NCBI GenBank assembly: GCA_964459985.1
Contig: CAYWOS010000003.1
Coordinates: 53,310-117,309 of the forward strand
DNA: 64,000 bases
Source of the DNA: CAYWOS01 sp964459985
Lineage (GTDB): Bacteria; Bacillota; Clostridia; Christensenellales; Aristaeellaceae
Direction of reading: 5' to 3'
The notes below the pieces were generated by a model, which made no database searches, was not told the DNA's origin, and saw only the letters and a list, made by a program, of their open reading frames with translations. How positions within the stretch are numbered: the first letter of the stretch is position 1; every line of letters starts with the position of its first letter. Made by a program: the position numbers and the translations under genes. This document shows positions 9,164-17,297 of this stretch, piece by piece.

Positions 9164-10675
9164 ATGGATATCGCGGGGCTTGACATCGGCACGACCCAAT
9201 GCAAATGCGCCGTATTCGACGAAAACGGGCGCGAGAAGACGCGCGTCAGCCGCGATTACGCCGCGCGCGAGGGACTGGGCGCGCATGAAACGGACGCGCG
9301 CGATCTGGCGGACGCGGTGTTTTCGCTGCTGCGCGAGGCGGCGTCGCGGTGTCCCGACATCGGCGGCATCGGCGTGACCAGCTTCGGCGAGGCGTTCGTC
9401 GCCGCCGACGGGCAGGGCGCGCCGCTCTGCCCCGTCATGCGCTATACCGATCCGCGCGGCGCGGAAGAATGCAAAGAATTGTCGCGCGCGCTCGGCGAAA
9501 GAACGATCGCGGGCATCACGGGGCTGCGTCCGCATCCCATGTACAGCCTGCCGAAAATGATGTGGCTCAAGCGGCGCAGACCCGATGTTTTCGCGCGCGC
9601 GGCGCATCTCTTTCTCATTCAGGACTACATCGTCTATTTGCTGACGGGGCAAATGCAGATCGATTACTCGCTCGCGTCGCGCACGATGGCGTTTGACATC
9701 CGTAAATTATCATGGAGCCGGACGATGTTTGACGCGGCGGGCATCGACGCGCATCTCATGTCCCGTCCCGTGCCCCCGGGCGCCGACGCGGGCGCTGTGC
9801 TGCCCGAAACCGCGCGGCGAACGGGCCTGTCCCCCCGCGCGCGCGTCGTGTCGGTCGGGCACGATCAACTGGCCGCCGTCGTGGGCGCGGGCGCGTTTGA
9901 CGGCACGGTCGCGGCGGACGGCGCGGGCACGACGGAATGCCTGACGCCGGTATTCGACCGCCTGCCGCCGACGGACGCGATGTTCGACGGGAACTTCGCC
10001 GTCGTGCCGCACGCGATCGCGGGCAAGTACATCACTTACGCCTTCGTTCCCTCGGGCGGCGCGCTGCTTTCCTGGTGCGCCGACACGCTGGCGAAAAAGG
10101 AAAAAGAAGAGGCAAAGCGGGAAGGCGTGTCCGTGCACGCCTATCTGGAACAGCAATACGCCGCGCGGTCGGACGCGCCCTCCGGGCTTCTGGTGCTGCC
10201 GCACTTTTGCGGCGCGGGCACGCCGACCATGGACAGCGCGTCGCGCGGCGTGATCGTCGGGCTGACGACCGAGACCACGGTGGAAACCGTTTATCGCGGC
10301 TGCATGGAAGGCATCGTGTACGAGCTGCTTCAAAACCTCGAAGCGCTCGGCAAAAACGCCGATATCCGCGTCATTCACGCCACCGGCGGCGGCGCGCGCT
10401 CGAACGTGTGGATGCAGATGAAGGCGGATATTCTGAACCTGCCCGTCGTCGCGCTGCAAACCGAGGACGCGGGCACGGTGGGCTGCGCCATGCTCACGGG
10501 CACGGCGATCAGCGTGTTCCGGGATCTGCGTCAGGCGGCGGACAGCATGATCGCGCGCGCGAAAACCTATCTGCCGCGTCAGGACAGGCACGAAGCCTAC
10601 ATGCGCGACTATCGGCGGTACCGCGCGCTGTACGGCGCGGTCAGACCGCTTCTGCGCGGGGAGGAAAACGAATGA
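9164..10675 (+). CDS. FGGY-family carbohydrate kinase (xylulokinase-like)
   Basis: 503 residues. The start at 9164 has GGGAGG eight bases upstream; an open frame extends back to 8996 but is antisense or overlapping shadow. N-terminal ATP-fold signature GLDIGTTQCKCAVFDENG, substrate region DYIVYLLTGQMQIDYSLASRT with the catalytic Asp, and the C-terminal phosphate motif HATGGGARSNVWMQMKADIL. It phosphorylates a ketose or polyol with ATP in the cytoplasm. Neighbours (isomerase upstream, aldolase two genes upstream, DUF4432 downstream with an ATGA overlap) support a role on the isomerase product. The exact sugar cannot be read from sequence. Confidence 0.9.
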   Translation: MDIAGLDIGTTQCKCAVFDENGREKTRVSRDYAAREGLGAHETDARDLADAVFSLLREAASRCPDIGGIGVTSFGEAFVAADGQGAPLCPVMRYTDPRGAEECKELSRALGERTIAGITGLRPHPMYSLPKMMWLKRRRPDVFARAAHLFLIQDYIVYLLTGQMQIDYSLASRTMAFDIRKLSWSRTMFDAAGIDAHLMSRPVPPGADAGAVLPETARRTGLSPRARVVSVGHDQLAAVVGAGAFDGTVAADGAGTTECLTPVFDRLPPTDAMFDGNFAVVPHAIAGKYITYAFVPSGGALLSWCADTLAKKEKEEAKREGVSVHAYLEQQYAARSDAPSGLLVLPHFCGAGTPTMDSASRGVIVGLTTETTVETVYRGCMEGIVYELLQNLEALGKNADIRVIHATGGGARSNVWMQMKADILNLPVVALQTEDAGTVGCAMLTGTAISVFRDLRQAADSMIARAKTYLPRQDRHEAYMRDYRRYRALYGAVRPLLRGEENE

Positions 10676-11640
10676 TGAATCCATATATCGGGCATTCGTC
10701 GCAGCTCGGCGGCGTCGAGGAACACCGCCTGATCGGCGGGCGCGGCGACGGAATGCGCCTGTACGAAATGAGCAACGGGCGCGGCGTGCAGTTGACCGTC
10801 TGCCCCGACCGCAACAACGACATCGCCCGTCTGCGCTTTCGCGGCGTGCAGATGAATTACACCTCGCCCTGCGGCTATGTCGCGCCCGCCTATTACGGCA
10901 CGGGCGGCGACTGGCTCAAGTGTTTCACGGCGGGATTCCTGACCACCTGCGGGCTGGAAAACGTCGGCGTACCCTGCGAGGATCAGGGCGAAGCGCTGCC
11001 TTTGCACGGCTCGATCGCCTGCCGCGCGTGCGAGCGCAGCAGCTATGAGGAAACGGACGGCGCGCTGTTCGTGCGCGGCGTGACAAGCGACGAGGTGCTC
11101 TTCGGGCGCAAACTGACCCTCGCGCGCGAAATCGCGCTGTCCAAGGCCGAGGACAGCTTCACCGTAACCGACGTGATCGCCAACACGGGCGACACGGTTC
11201 AGCCCTTTGAAATCCTGTATCACATGAACATGGGGCATCCCCTGCTCGACGAAGACAGCGTGCTCTCCATCCCGAGCGCGCGCGTCACGCCGCGCGACGC
11301 GCACGCGGGCGAGGATATCGGGCACTGGATGCGCATGGAAAAGCCGCAGGCGGGCTACCGCGAGCGGTGCTATTATCATTGGTTTGATCAAAACGAGGGC
11401 TATGCCGAAATCTATCAGCCAAAACTCGGCGTCGGGCTGCGCATCGTCTACGACGCGAAATCGCTTGACAGCTTCGTCGAATGGAAGATGATGGGCGTGC
11501 GCGATTACGTGCTCGGGCTGGAATGCGGCAACTGCACCCCCGACGGACGCGACGCGATGCGCGATCAGGGAAAGCTCAAGTTCCTATCGCCCGGCGAACG
11601 CGTCCGCTATCAGGTTCGCGTCGCGCTGTTTTGCCGGTAA
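10672..11640 (+). CDS. DUF4432 family protein (aldose epimerase-like fold)
   Basis: 322 residues, start at 10672 overlapping the kinase stop (ATGA). It has the DUF4432 pattern: EMSNGRGVQLTVCPDRNNDIA at the N-terminus, PLHGSIACRA, HMNMGHPLLDEDS and LGLECGNCTPDGRDAMR at the C-terminus. These proteins have the galactose-mutarotase sandwich fold and usually sit in sugar utilisation operons; one inferred role is anomer or epimer interconversion of the pathway substrate. The histidines in PLHGS and HMNMGHP and the Glu in GLECGN are candidate active-site residues. It is the last gene of the operon. Confidence 0.85.
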   Translation: MMNPYIGHSSQLGGVEEHRLIGGRGDGMRLYEMSNGRGVQLTVCPDRNNDIARLRFRGVQMNYTSPCGYVAPAYYGTGGDWLKCFTAGFLTTCGLENVGVPCEDQGEALPLHGSIACRACERSSYEETDGALFVRGVTSDEVLFGRKLTLAREIALSKAEDSFTVTDVIANTGDTVQPFEILYHMNMGHPLLDEDSVLSIPSARVTPRDAHAGEDIGHWMRMEKPQAGYRERCYYHWFDQNEGYAEIYQPKLGVGLRIVYDAKSLDSFVEWKMMGVRDYVLGLECGNCTPDGRDAMRDQGKLKFLSPGERVRYQVRVALFCR

Positions 11641-11669
11641 ACGCCGGTCGATTCGCATGTCTGCGCGCC

Positions 11670-11694
11670 GCCGGGCTTTTGCCGAGCGCCCGGC
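11670..11694 (+). terminator. Possible terminator hairpin after the DUF4432 gene
   Basis: GCCGGGC (11670-11676) pairs with GCCCGGC (11688-11694) around an 11-base loop, followed only by a short TCGTTT. The weak T-tract makes it an uncertain terminator. The rest of the 233-bp gap 11641-11873 between convergent genes shows nothing else. Confidence 0.3.
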
Positions 11695-11873
11695 TCGTTT
11701 GCTCCGTCCCTCGGTACGCGATAGGTTTCCCATGTCGTCTCCGAGTGTTTTCGTTTCCTGCGGCGAATATGACAATCTCCCGCCAATTTCGTCTGATCGG
11801 GCTATGCCGCGCCCCGACAAGCGGGGAGTCGCATTCCCGAAGCATGCGCTGACGCCCTTGATCCTTAGGCTGC

Positions 11874-12800
11874 TTACGGAAGAAACTTTCCGGATGAGAG
11901 GTAAAGCCTATACCATTCCTCATGCGTGAGATTGATGGAATCCGCCGCAGCCATTGCCGTTAAATGCGCAGGATTCATCGTACCCGTGATCACCTGCATT
12001 TGGGCCGGATGCCGCAATATCCACGCAACGGCAATGGCCGACTTGGCCGCTCCATACTTTTCCGCCAATTCCCCCAGAACCTTATTCAGCTCCGGGAACC
12101 CCGGATGATCAAGGAACATGCCTTTGAACATGCCGACCTGAAGCGGCGACCATGCCTGAATCGTAATATCATTCAACCGACAATAGTCCAATGCCTGACC
12201 ATCGCGCATCAGGGACATCTCTGTCGTCTTGTTATTCATATACAGCGCCTGATCCATCAGCTGGGACTGCTCGAGGGATAACTGCAGCTGGTTGATTTTA
12301 AGCGGCTGCTTGACGTATTTTTTCAAAAGTTCAATTTGCATCGGCATGGTATTGCTCACGCCGAAATGACGTACCTTTCCCCTGCGCTCAAGCGTTTCGA
12401 AAGCCTCCGCCACTTCCTCCGGGTCGAACAGCAAATCGGGCCTGTGCAGAAGGAGAACATCCAGATAATCCGTTTTCAGCCTCTTGAGAATGCCGTCCAC
12501 GCTCTCAAGGATATACTCCTTGCTCCAGTCAAAAGTCTGCCTTTCAAAGCGAAGTCCGCATTTTGACTGAATCATGATATCCTCGCGCTTTATTCCCGTT
12601 AACGCAAGGGCTTCACCAAACCGCGTTTCAGCTTCTCCGCCGCCGTAACAGGTCGCATGGTCAAAGAAATTGATTCCCAGATCCACTGCGGTTTGAATCA
12701 TGCCGGCGGCAGCTTCCGCCGAAAGCGCCGGCATGCGCATGCATCCCATAACGAGCCGCGACGCGTCTTTGGGGCCATAGGCGATCGAAATCTTGTTCAT
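11874..12800 (-). CDS. Aldo/keto reductase
   Basis: 308 residues. The start at 12800 is backed by AGGAAGG; the open frame upstream is shadow over the dehydrogenase gene. The AKR barrel signatures are present: SRLVMGCMRM, the catalytic Asp-Tyr region DLGINFFDHATCYGGGEAE, MIQSKCG with the catalytic Lys, LDVLLLHRPD with the catalytic His, and the NADPH-binding end AIAVAWILRHP. It reduces aldehydes or ketosugars, probably with NADPH. It is 17 bp downstream of the iron alcohol dehydrogenase, so both are co-transcribed. The DNA here is less GC-rich than the flanks, suggesting separate ancestry. Confidence 0.92.
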   Translation of the reverse strand: MNKISIAYGPKDASRLVMGCMRMPALSAEAAAGMIQTAVDLGINFFDHATCYGGGEAETRFGEALALTGIKREDIMIQSKCGLRFERQTFDWSKEYILESVDGILKRLKTDYLDVLLLHRPDLLFDPEEVAEAFETLERRGKVRHFGVSNTMPMQIELLKKYVKQPLKINQLQLSLEQSQLMDQALYMNNKTTEMSLMRDGQALDYCRLNDITIQAWSPLQVGMFKGMFLDHPGFPELNKVLGELAEKYGAAKSAIAVAWILRHPAQMQVITGTMNPAHLTAMAAADSINLTHEEWYRLYLSSGKFLP

Positions 12801-12817
12801 TGTCTTTCCTTCCTTTC

Positions 12818-13996
12818 TCAAAGCATCAATCGGAAAATTGCCTCGACATCCTTCTGATCCAGCGCGACAAAGCCGCCTACTTTTTTGGATTCGTCGCCTT
12901 TCCCATGGCAGCAGGTGTACGCCAGCTTCCCGATATCTTCTTCCTTCGCTCCCAGCTCCTGAAAATTCTTCGGCATGCCGATGGATATCAGGAAGCTTCG
13001 CAGCGCTTCGATTCCCTCCTTGGCCGTTCTCTCCGGATGAGCGAAATCCATCTGACAGCCCCATACCCTCACGGCAATCTGGGCGAATCTCATGACATCA
13101 TGCGACATATTGTAGGTGAATACCGCAGGCATGGTCACCGCAAGACCCGCGCCATGGGCGCAGTCGTACATGGCGGACAGCTCATGTTCGATTGCATGGC
13201 TTGCCCAGTCCTGAGAGCGGCCGACGCCTGCGATATTGTTATGCGCAACCATTCCGGCCCACATAATGTTCGCTCTTGCCTCATAATCATCGAGGTTCTC
13301 CATGACCTTCGGAGCCTCGCACTTCATCGCAAGAATCAGCGACTCAATCAGGCGATCCGTTACTTCCACATCCCTGGAATTGGTCAGATACCGTTCATAC
13401 AAATGCGCTATGATATCCGTAATGCCGCATGCCGTCTGATATGCCGGAAGCGTCCGGGTCAGCTCGGGATTCAGGATCGAAAACCGCGGCCTGACCGCGT
13501 CTCCGGACGCGCCCCTTTTGATCATTCCGTCTTCGTTTGTGATGACCGTGTCCGGCGAACCTTCCGAGCCGGCTGCCGCGATTGTCAGAACGGTTCCGAC
13601 AGGAAGCGCCTTTTCGATTCTCCTGCCCTGATAGAAATCCCAGAAATCTCCGTCATATACCACGCCTGCCGCAATTGCCTTGGAGGAATCAATGGCGCTG
13701 CCGCCGCCGACCGCGAGGATAAAGTCAACCTTTTCCTCTTTGCACAACCTGATGCCTTCATAGACAAGACCGCTTCGCGGATTCGGCGTCACACCGCCAA
13801 GCTCCACGAAACCGATGCCGGCTTTCCGCAGGGATTCCTTCACACGGTCAAGCAAGCCGGAACGAACGGCTGATCCGCCGCCGTAATGAATCAAGACACG
13901 GCTGCCGCCAAACCTCCCGACCAATTCGCCGCAATCACGCTCGCGGCCTTTCCCGAAGGCAAAATACGTGGGCGAGTAGAAGTTAAAGTTTTCCAT
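12818..13996 (-). CDS. Iron-containing alcohol dehydrogenase (BDH/YqhD-like)
   Basis: 392 residues, start at 13996 with GGAGGG. The type III dehydrogenase features are visible: the NAD(P) loop FILAVGGGSAIDSSKAIAAG, the metal-binding His cluster in ITDIIAHLYERYL and SHAIEHELSAMYDCAHGAGLAVTMPAVF. The N-terminus (MENFNFYSPTYFAFG) is typical of butanol dehydrogenase/YqhD-type enzymes. It interconverts an alcohol and an aldehyde. With the aldo/keto reductase it forms a small carbonyl-reduction unit, perhaps for aldehyde detoxification or fermentation redox balance, which is inference. Confidence 0.92.
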   Translation of the reverse strand: MENFNFYSPTYFAFGKGRERDCGELVGRFGGSRVLIHYGGGSAVRSGLLDRVKESLRKAGIGFVELGGVTPNPRSGLVYEGIRLCKEEKVDFILAVGGGSAIDSSKAIAAGVVYDGDFWDFYQGRRIEKALPVGTVLTIAAAGSEGSPDTVITNEDGMIKRGASGDAVRPRFSILNPELTRTLPAYQTACGITDIIAHLYERYLTNSRDVEVTDRLIESLILAMKCEAPKVMENLDDYEARANIMWAGMVAHNNIAGVGRSQDWASHAIEHELSAMYDCAHGAGLAVTMPAVFTYNMSHDVMRFAQIAVRVWGCQMDFAHPERTAKEGIEALRSFLISIGMPKNFQELGAKEEDIGKLAYTCCHGKGDESKKVGGFVALDQKDVEAIFRLML

Positions 13997-14124
13997 GGTA
14001 ACCCTCCTGCCTTTTTTATGGGGATATCAAACCCATCGGATAAGCGACATATCCATGATTATGCAGACACAGACATCGTTTTTAGGTAAATCCATTGACG
14101 GAATCCGCGCGCAGACGCCCCGCA

Positions 14125-14757
14125 TCATTTCCTTTTGATCGGATGCCGAATAACGGTGCGCCATTTTTCCGGGGCCGTTTTTCTTGCGTCCGACAGATAG
14201 ATTTCATGATGAAGCCGTTCGGAATTGATGTCGTTTTCATAACCGTTCGCCTTAAGAAAGGCGTCCATCGCCGCGACCGTCGCCGGCTCATCGTCAAACG
14301 GGCCCGTGTGCATGATCTGAACGCACAGACCTTCCCGCACGGTCAGGTATTCAGCCGCAGCGCAGTCGATTTTCTTTTTCCCGGACGCCGTCTCGACCGC
14401 CCATTTGAAATCCTTCTCCGTCACAAAATCGGGAAGCCGGATGACCGAAATCCAATGGAAAGTCGATTTATCCGAATAGTCAACGCCGTCCACATCATCC
14501 TGCCACCAGAAACCCTCGAGCGGCGGAACCACATAGTCAAAGAATCCATCAATACTGTAATCACCCTTGTAACTCATCTTCAGCGTATAGGCAACCGCAT
14601 ACAGCACGCCGACGGCCTGCTGATACGCTCCGCCTTCCTCATTGGGGTTTCCCTGACCGCGAACCGCGATGTAGCTTGCCTCGGGCACTTCCACAATCTG
14701 CGGTTGGTTGGAAGGCATATAGTACTCCTTGTACGCTTTCCGAAAATCAAAAGCCAT
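14125..14757 (-). CDS. GyrI-like small-molecule-binding domain protein
   Basis: 210 residues. The start at 14757 follows AGGAGGG and gives MAFDFRKAYKEYYMP; the in-frame codons back to 14808 are not needed. The protein resembles the stand-alone GyrI-like effector-binding proteins: PQIVEVPEASYIAVRGQGNP near the N-terminus, KSTFHWISVIRLPDFVT in the middle and LCVQIMHTGPFDDEPAT at the start of the second half. No DNA-binding domain is attached. It probably binds a hydrophobic or cationic ligand. It lies 128 bp upstream of the alcohol dehydrogenase gene on the same strand. Confidence 0.85.
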   Translation of the reverse strand: MAFDFRKAYKEYYMPSNQPQIVEVPEASYIAVRGQGNPNEEGGAYQQAVGVLYAVAYTLKMSYKGDYSIDGFFDYVVPPLEGFWWQDDVDGVDYSDKSTFHWISVIRLPDFVTEKDFKWAVETASGKKKIDCAAAEYLTVREGLCVQIMHTGPFDDEPATVAAMDAFLKANGYENDINSERLHHEIYLSDARKTAPEKWRTVIRHPIKRK

Positions 14758-14940
14758 CCCGATCCCTCCTGCGGCAGTGGTTCTGTCGATCCCGAATGAT
14801 GAAATCATCCCGGAACATTTGTGCGGATGGTCTGCGCTTCATGGCCTGTCGCCGCTCGCGCAGGGAGAACGCAGTTCGCATTTTGTCGCTTTGACAGACG
14901 CCACGCCGGTTTTTCCTCCATACTTATACTTTTCGCCGGT

Positions 14941-15099
14941 TCAGTCGATCAACAGCATGCATGTCCCGTATTGATACAAAAGCGGCTTCTCATCCGCAGG
15001 AATGGGCATCGACGCCGGAACGCCCCGGATCGTGTGATTGAGAACGCCCTCAAGCGTGCCTGTGTTGCCCCGGGAACAGAGGGAACTGTTAACCATCAT
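14941..15099 (-). pseudogene. Small ORF, possible C-terminal gene remnant
   Basis: Inside the otherwise empty 450-bp stretch 14758-15207, a 52-codon frame reads MMVNSSLCSRGNTG to YQYGTCMLLID. Its residue composition looks protein-like, but there is no ribosome site and stops lie immediately upstream, so it may be the tail of a decayed gene. I do not recognise a family. I see nothing else in 14758-15207. Confidence 0.3.
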
Positions 15100-15207
15100 A
15101 CACACGCGGTCAACGCTTTATCAATCACGACAACACGCATTTCCCTGAAAAGCGCCTCGGTTACTCGCTTAAAGCGTGCCTTTGTTTGTCTTTCTCTGTC
15201 CGACGCG

Positions 15208-16275
15208 TCAGCCCTCGCATGGCAGAGGCTGCTTGACGTGATAATGATCCACATTGGCTTGCAGGACGATCTGCGGCGCGATTTTCACATCGCCGTCGAT
15301 CGGACTTTGCTGCAGGCAGGCGTACAGATGGCTGACCGCCTTTCTCCCCTGCAGAAATGGATTCTGGAATATTGTGGCGCTGACGACGCCCGTTTTAAGC
15401 GGCGGAATCATCTGATGGAACAGATCGGTCGTGACGACCTTCAACGCCTTATCGCGGTTGAGCGTCATCAGATCGGGACAGGCGATGACCGAGCTGGCGG
15501 ACGTGATATACAGCCCCTGATACGAGGGGGAACTTGAAAAAATCTCGTTGAGCCTTTGCGTCACGAGGCGCGGCTGATCCCAGTGCGCGAAAATATCGGC
15601 GGTGCGAAAGATGCCCTTGTCCGCTTCGCTCATGAATCCGGCAAGGTTCTCTTTGTGGATATGGATCGAGCTGTCGCCCGTCAGGATGGCGATGCGCTGA
15701 TTCCGGCAGCTCATGGAAAGGATTTCGGCGGCGATCCTGCCGGCGCAGTAGCCGTCGGCGCGCACGAACGCGACGCGGTTTTCATAGGGCAAATCGTTGA
15801 CGAGGCAGACCATCGGCACGCCCGACTCGGCGAGCGCTGTAAGCGAGGCGTCGCATTTGTCATGGGAGCCGGACAGGAAAAGAATAACGCCGCCGTATTG
15901 CCTGTCCGAAAAATCGCGCAGATGATCGGCGATCAATTCGGGGCAATCGTCGGCGTTGAGGGGTGGAAGCACGCGGACGTCCGAATAATAGTTGTACTCC
16001 GTGAGGTTGGCGGCTTCGTATTCGATGCCGGCGCGGATCTCATCCAGAAACGGCGCGACGGGGCAGCACAGCAGCACGCCGATCGTCACGGGATCGCGCC
16101 GAATGCCCTGCGCCGATTTATTGATGGTGAAACGCAGTTCCGCCGCTTTATCGAGGATCTTTTGCTTGGTGACGGGACTGATGCGCCCGGTATTATGCAG
16201 CGCGCGATACACGGTGCCGACCGAGATATTCAGGGAATCGGCGATATCGTAGATGGTCGTTTTCTTGGATGCCAT
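15208..16275 (-). CDS. LacI-family transcriptional repressor
   Basis: 355 residues. The start at 16275 has AAGGAAG at good spacing; an ATG at 16293 lacks one. N-terminal LacI helix-turn-helix TTIYDIADSLNISVGTVYRAL, hinge GRISPVTKQKILDKAAEL, then a periplasmic-binding-type effector domain (VTIGVLLCCPVAPFLDEIRAG, VVTTDLFHQMIPPLKTG). It is divergent from the sugar-acid operon, whose promoter is followed by two overlapping palindromes built on the core ATCGAT, a pattern typical of LacI operators. It is the obvious candidate to bind them and is likely relieved by a pathway intermediate. The effector is unknown. Confidence 0.93.
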   Translation of the reverse strand: MASKKTTIYDIADSLNISVGTVYRALHNTGRISPVTKQKILDKAAELRFTINKSAQGIRRDPVTIGVLLCCPVAPFLDEIRAGIEYEAANLTEYNYYSDVRVLPPLNADDCPELIADHLRDFSDRQYGGVILFLSGSHDKCDASLTALAESGVPMVCLVNDLPYENRVAFVRADGYCAGRIAAEILSMSCRNQRIAILTGDSSIHIHKENLAGFMSEADKGIFRTADIFAHWDQPRLVTQRLNEIFSSSPSYQGLYITSASSVIACPDLMTLNRDKALKVVTTDLFHQMIPPLKTGVVSATIFQNPFLQGRKAVSHLYACLQQSPIDGDVKIAPQIVLQANVDHYHVKQPLPCEG

Positions 16276-16310
16276 TCGTTTTGCTTCCTTCATCCGACAA
16301 ATTCGCAACC

Positions 16311-16339
16311 ATTATAATGGAAACGCGCGGCAATTGCAA
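16311..16339 (-). promoter_or_regulatory. Promoter of the LacI-type regulator gene
   Basis: On the minus strand TTGCAA (16339-16334), a 17-bp spacer and TATAAT (16316-16311) precede the repressor start at 16275. The -10 lies in a CCATTATAATGG palindrome that could itself be a weak control site. Confidence 0.6.
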
Positions 16340-16526
16340 GCCGTGCCGACGCCGCCGCGCATACCGCCGGTTTCGGATGCGAAATGAAGGGGCTCCGTCC
16401 CTTCGTTGGATTTCGGGAAGAATGACGGCGTTGATTGATGATAGGAGGGCGATCGCCGAAGCGATTCCCCCGCCGACAAAGGGCGCGCGGGCGTTGTCAA
16501 AACAGGTGAAAATTTTTCCGCCGCTA

Positions 16527-16555
16527 TTGACAACACCCCGGCGGCGCGTTATACT
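16527..16555 (+). promoter_or_regulatory. Strong sigma-70-type promoter of the sugar-acid operon
   Basis: TTGACA at 16527-16532, exactly 17 bp, then TATACT at 16550-16555. This is the best promoter match noted in the non-island part of the window. Tandem operator-like palindromes begin 10 bp downstream of the -10, over the expected start of transcription. No other feature was seen in 16340-16526. Confidence 0.8.
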
Positions 16556-16565
16556 CCATGTAGAT

Positions 16566-16601
16566 GCGTAATCGATAACGCACACATGTTATCGATCACG
16601 C
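16566..16601 (+). promoter_or_regulatory. Tandem LacI-type operators
   Basis: GCGTAATCGATAACGC (16566-16581) and ATGTTATCGATCACGC (16586-16601) are each near-perfect palindromes centred on ATCGAT with centres 20 bp apart. Together the outer arms GCGTAATCGATAAC and GTTATCGATCACGC also form an inverted repeat with one mismatch. They sit just after the promoter, so binding of the divergent LacI protein would block initiation. Centre spacing of about two helical turns would put two dimers on one face of the DNA. Confidence 0.75.
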
Positions 16602-16622
16602 AACGGAACGGAGGGCGTTTTT

Positions 16623-17273
16623 ATGTCGGATTCCGCGCTTCGGATCGAAGTGATCGAAACGTGTAAATGGTTGAAGGCGCAGGGGCTGGTGTTTGCCACG
16701 TGGGGCAACATCAGCGTGCGGACGCCAGAGGGGAACGTGCTGATCACGCCCTCCAAGGTGGATTATGACGAAATGCGGCCCGATGATCTGCCCCTGCTCG
16801 CGCCGGACGGTTCCGTTCTGTCGGGGCGCAGGCTTTCGACGAGCGAAAGGGAGATTCATCTGGGCATCATGCGCAAACGCCCGGACGTCGGCGCGATCAT
16901 TCACACGCACTCGCCCTACGCGATGGCAGCCTGCGCGCGGGAGGGCGGCATTCCGCCGTTTTCGGAGGAAATCTGCCAGTTGATCGGCGGCGCGATCCCG
17001 CTTTCCTCGCGCTTTGTCCCCTCCTCCCGCCACGAGGAGCTCGGCAAGGTCGTGACCGATTCGGTGACGGACGCCAACGCCGTGCTCATTCGCAATCACG
17101 GCCCGGTCTGCTTCGGGCGCGATCTCAGGGAAGCGCGCGTATGCTGTCAGGTGGTCGAGAAATCGGCGCGCATCTATCTGCATCTCCTGTCATCGGGCGG
17201 CTGCACCGTCGTTCCCGACGAATTTGTCCGGGACGGACACGATTACTTTATGAACGCCTACGGGAAAACGTAA
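16623..17273 (+). CDS. Class II aldolase/epimerase (FucA/AraD/UlaF family)
   Basis: 216 residues, the family's usual length; start at 16623 follows GGAGGG. Signature segments are LVFATWGNISVRTPEG near the N-terminus, LSTSEREIHLGIMRKRPDVGAIIHTHSPYA with the catalytic Glu and zinc His pair, and LIRNHGPVCFG with the third zinc His. Such zinc enzymes either cleave a ketose 1-phosphate to DHAP and an aldehyde or epimerise a pentulose 5-phosphate. First gene of the LacI-controlled run. A UlaG-like gene eight places along makes a UlaF-type epimerase role an alternative to aldolase. Confidence 0.88.
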   Translation: MSDSALRIEVIETCKWLKAQGLVFATWGNISVRTPEGNVLITPSKVDYDEMRPDDLPLLAPDGSVLSGRRLSTSEREIHLGIMRKRPDVGAIIHTHSPYAMAACAREGGIPPFSEEICQLIGGAIPLSSRFVPSSRHEELGKVVTDSVTDANAVLIRNHGPVCFGRDLREARVCCQVVEKSARIYLHLLSSGGCTVVPDEFVRDGHDYFMNAYGKT

Positions 17274-17297
17274 GGCGCGGAAACGGAGGAATGCGAA

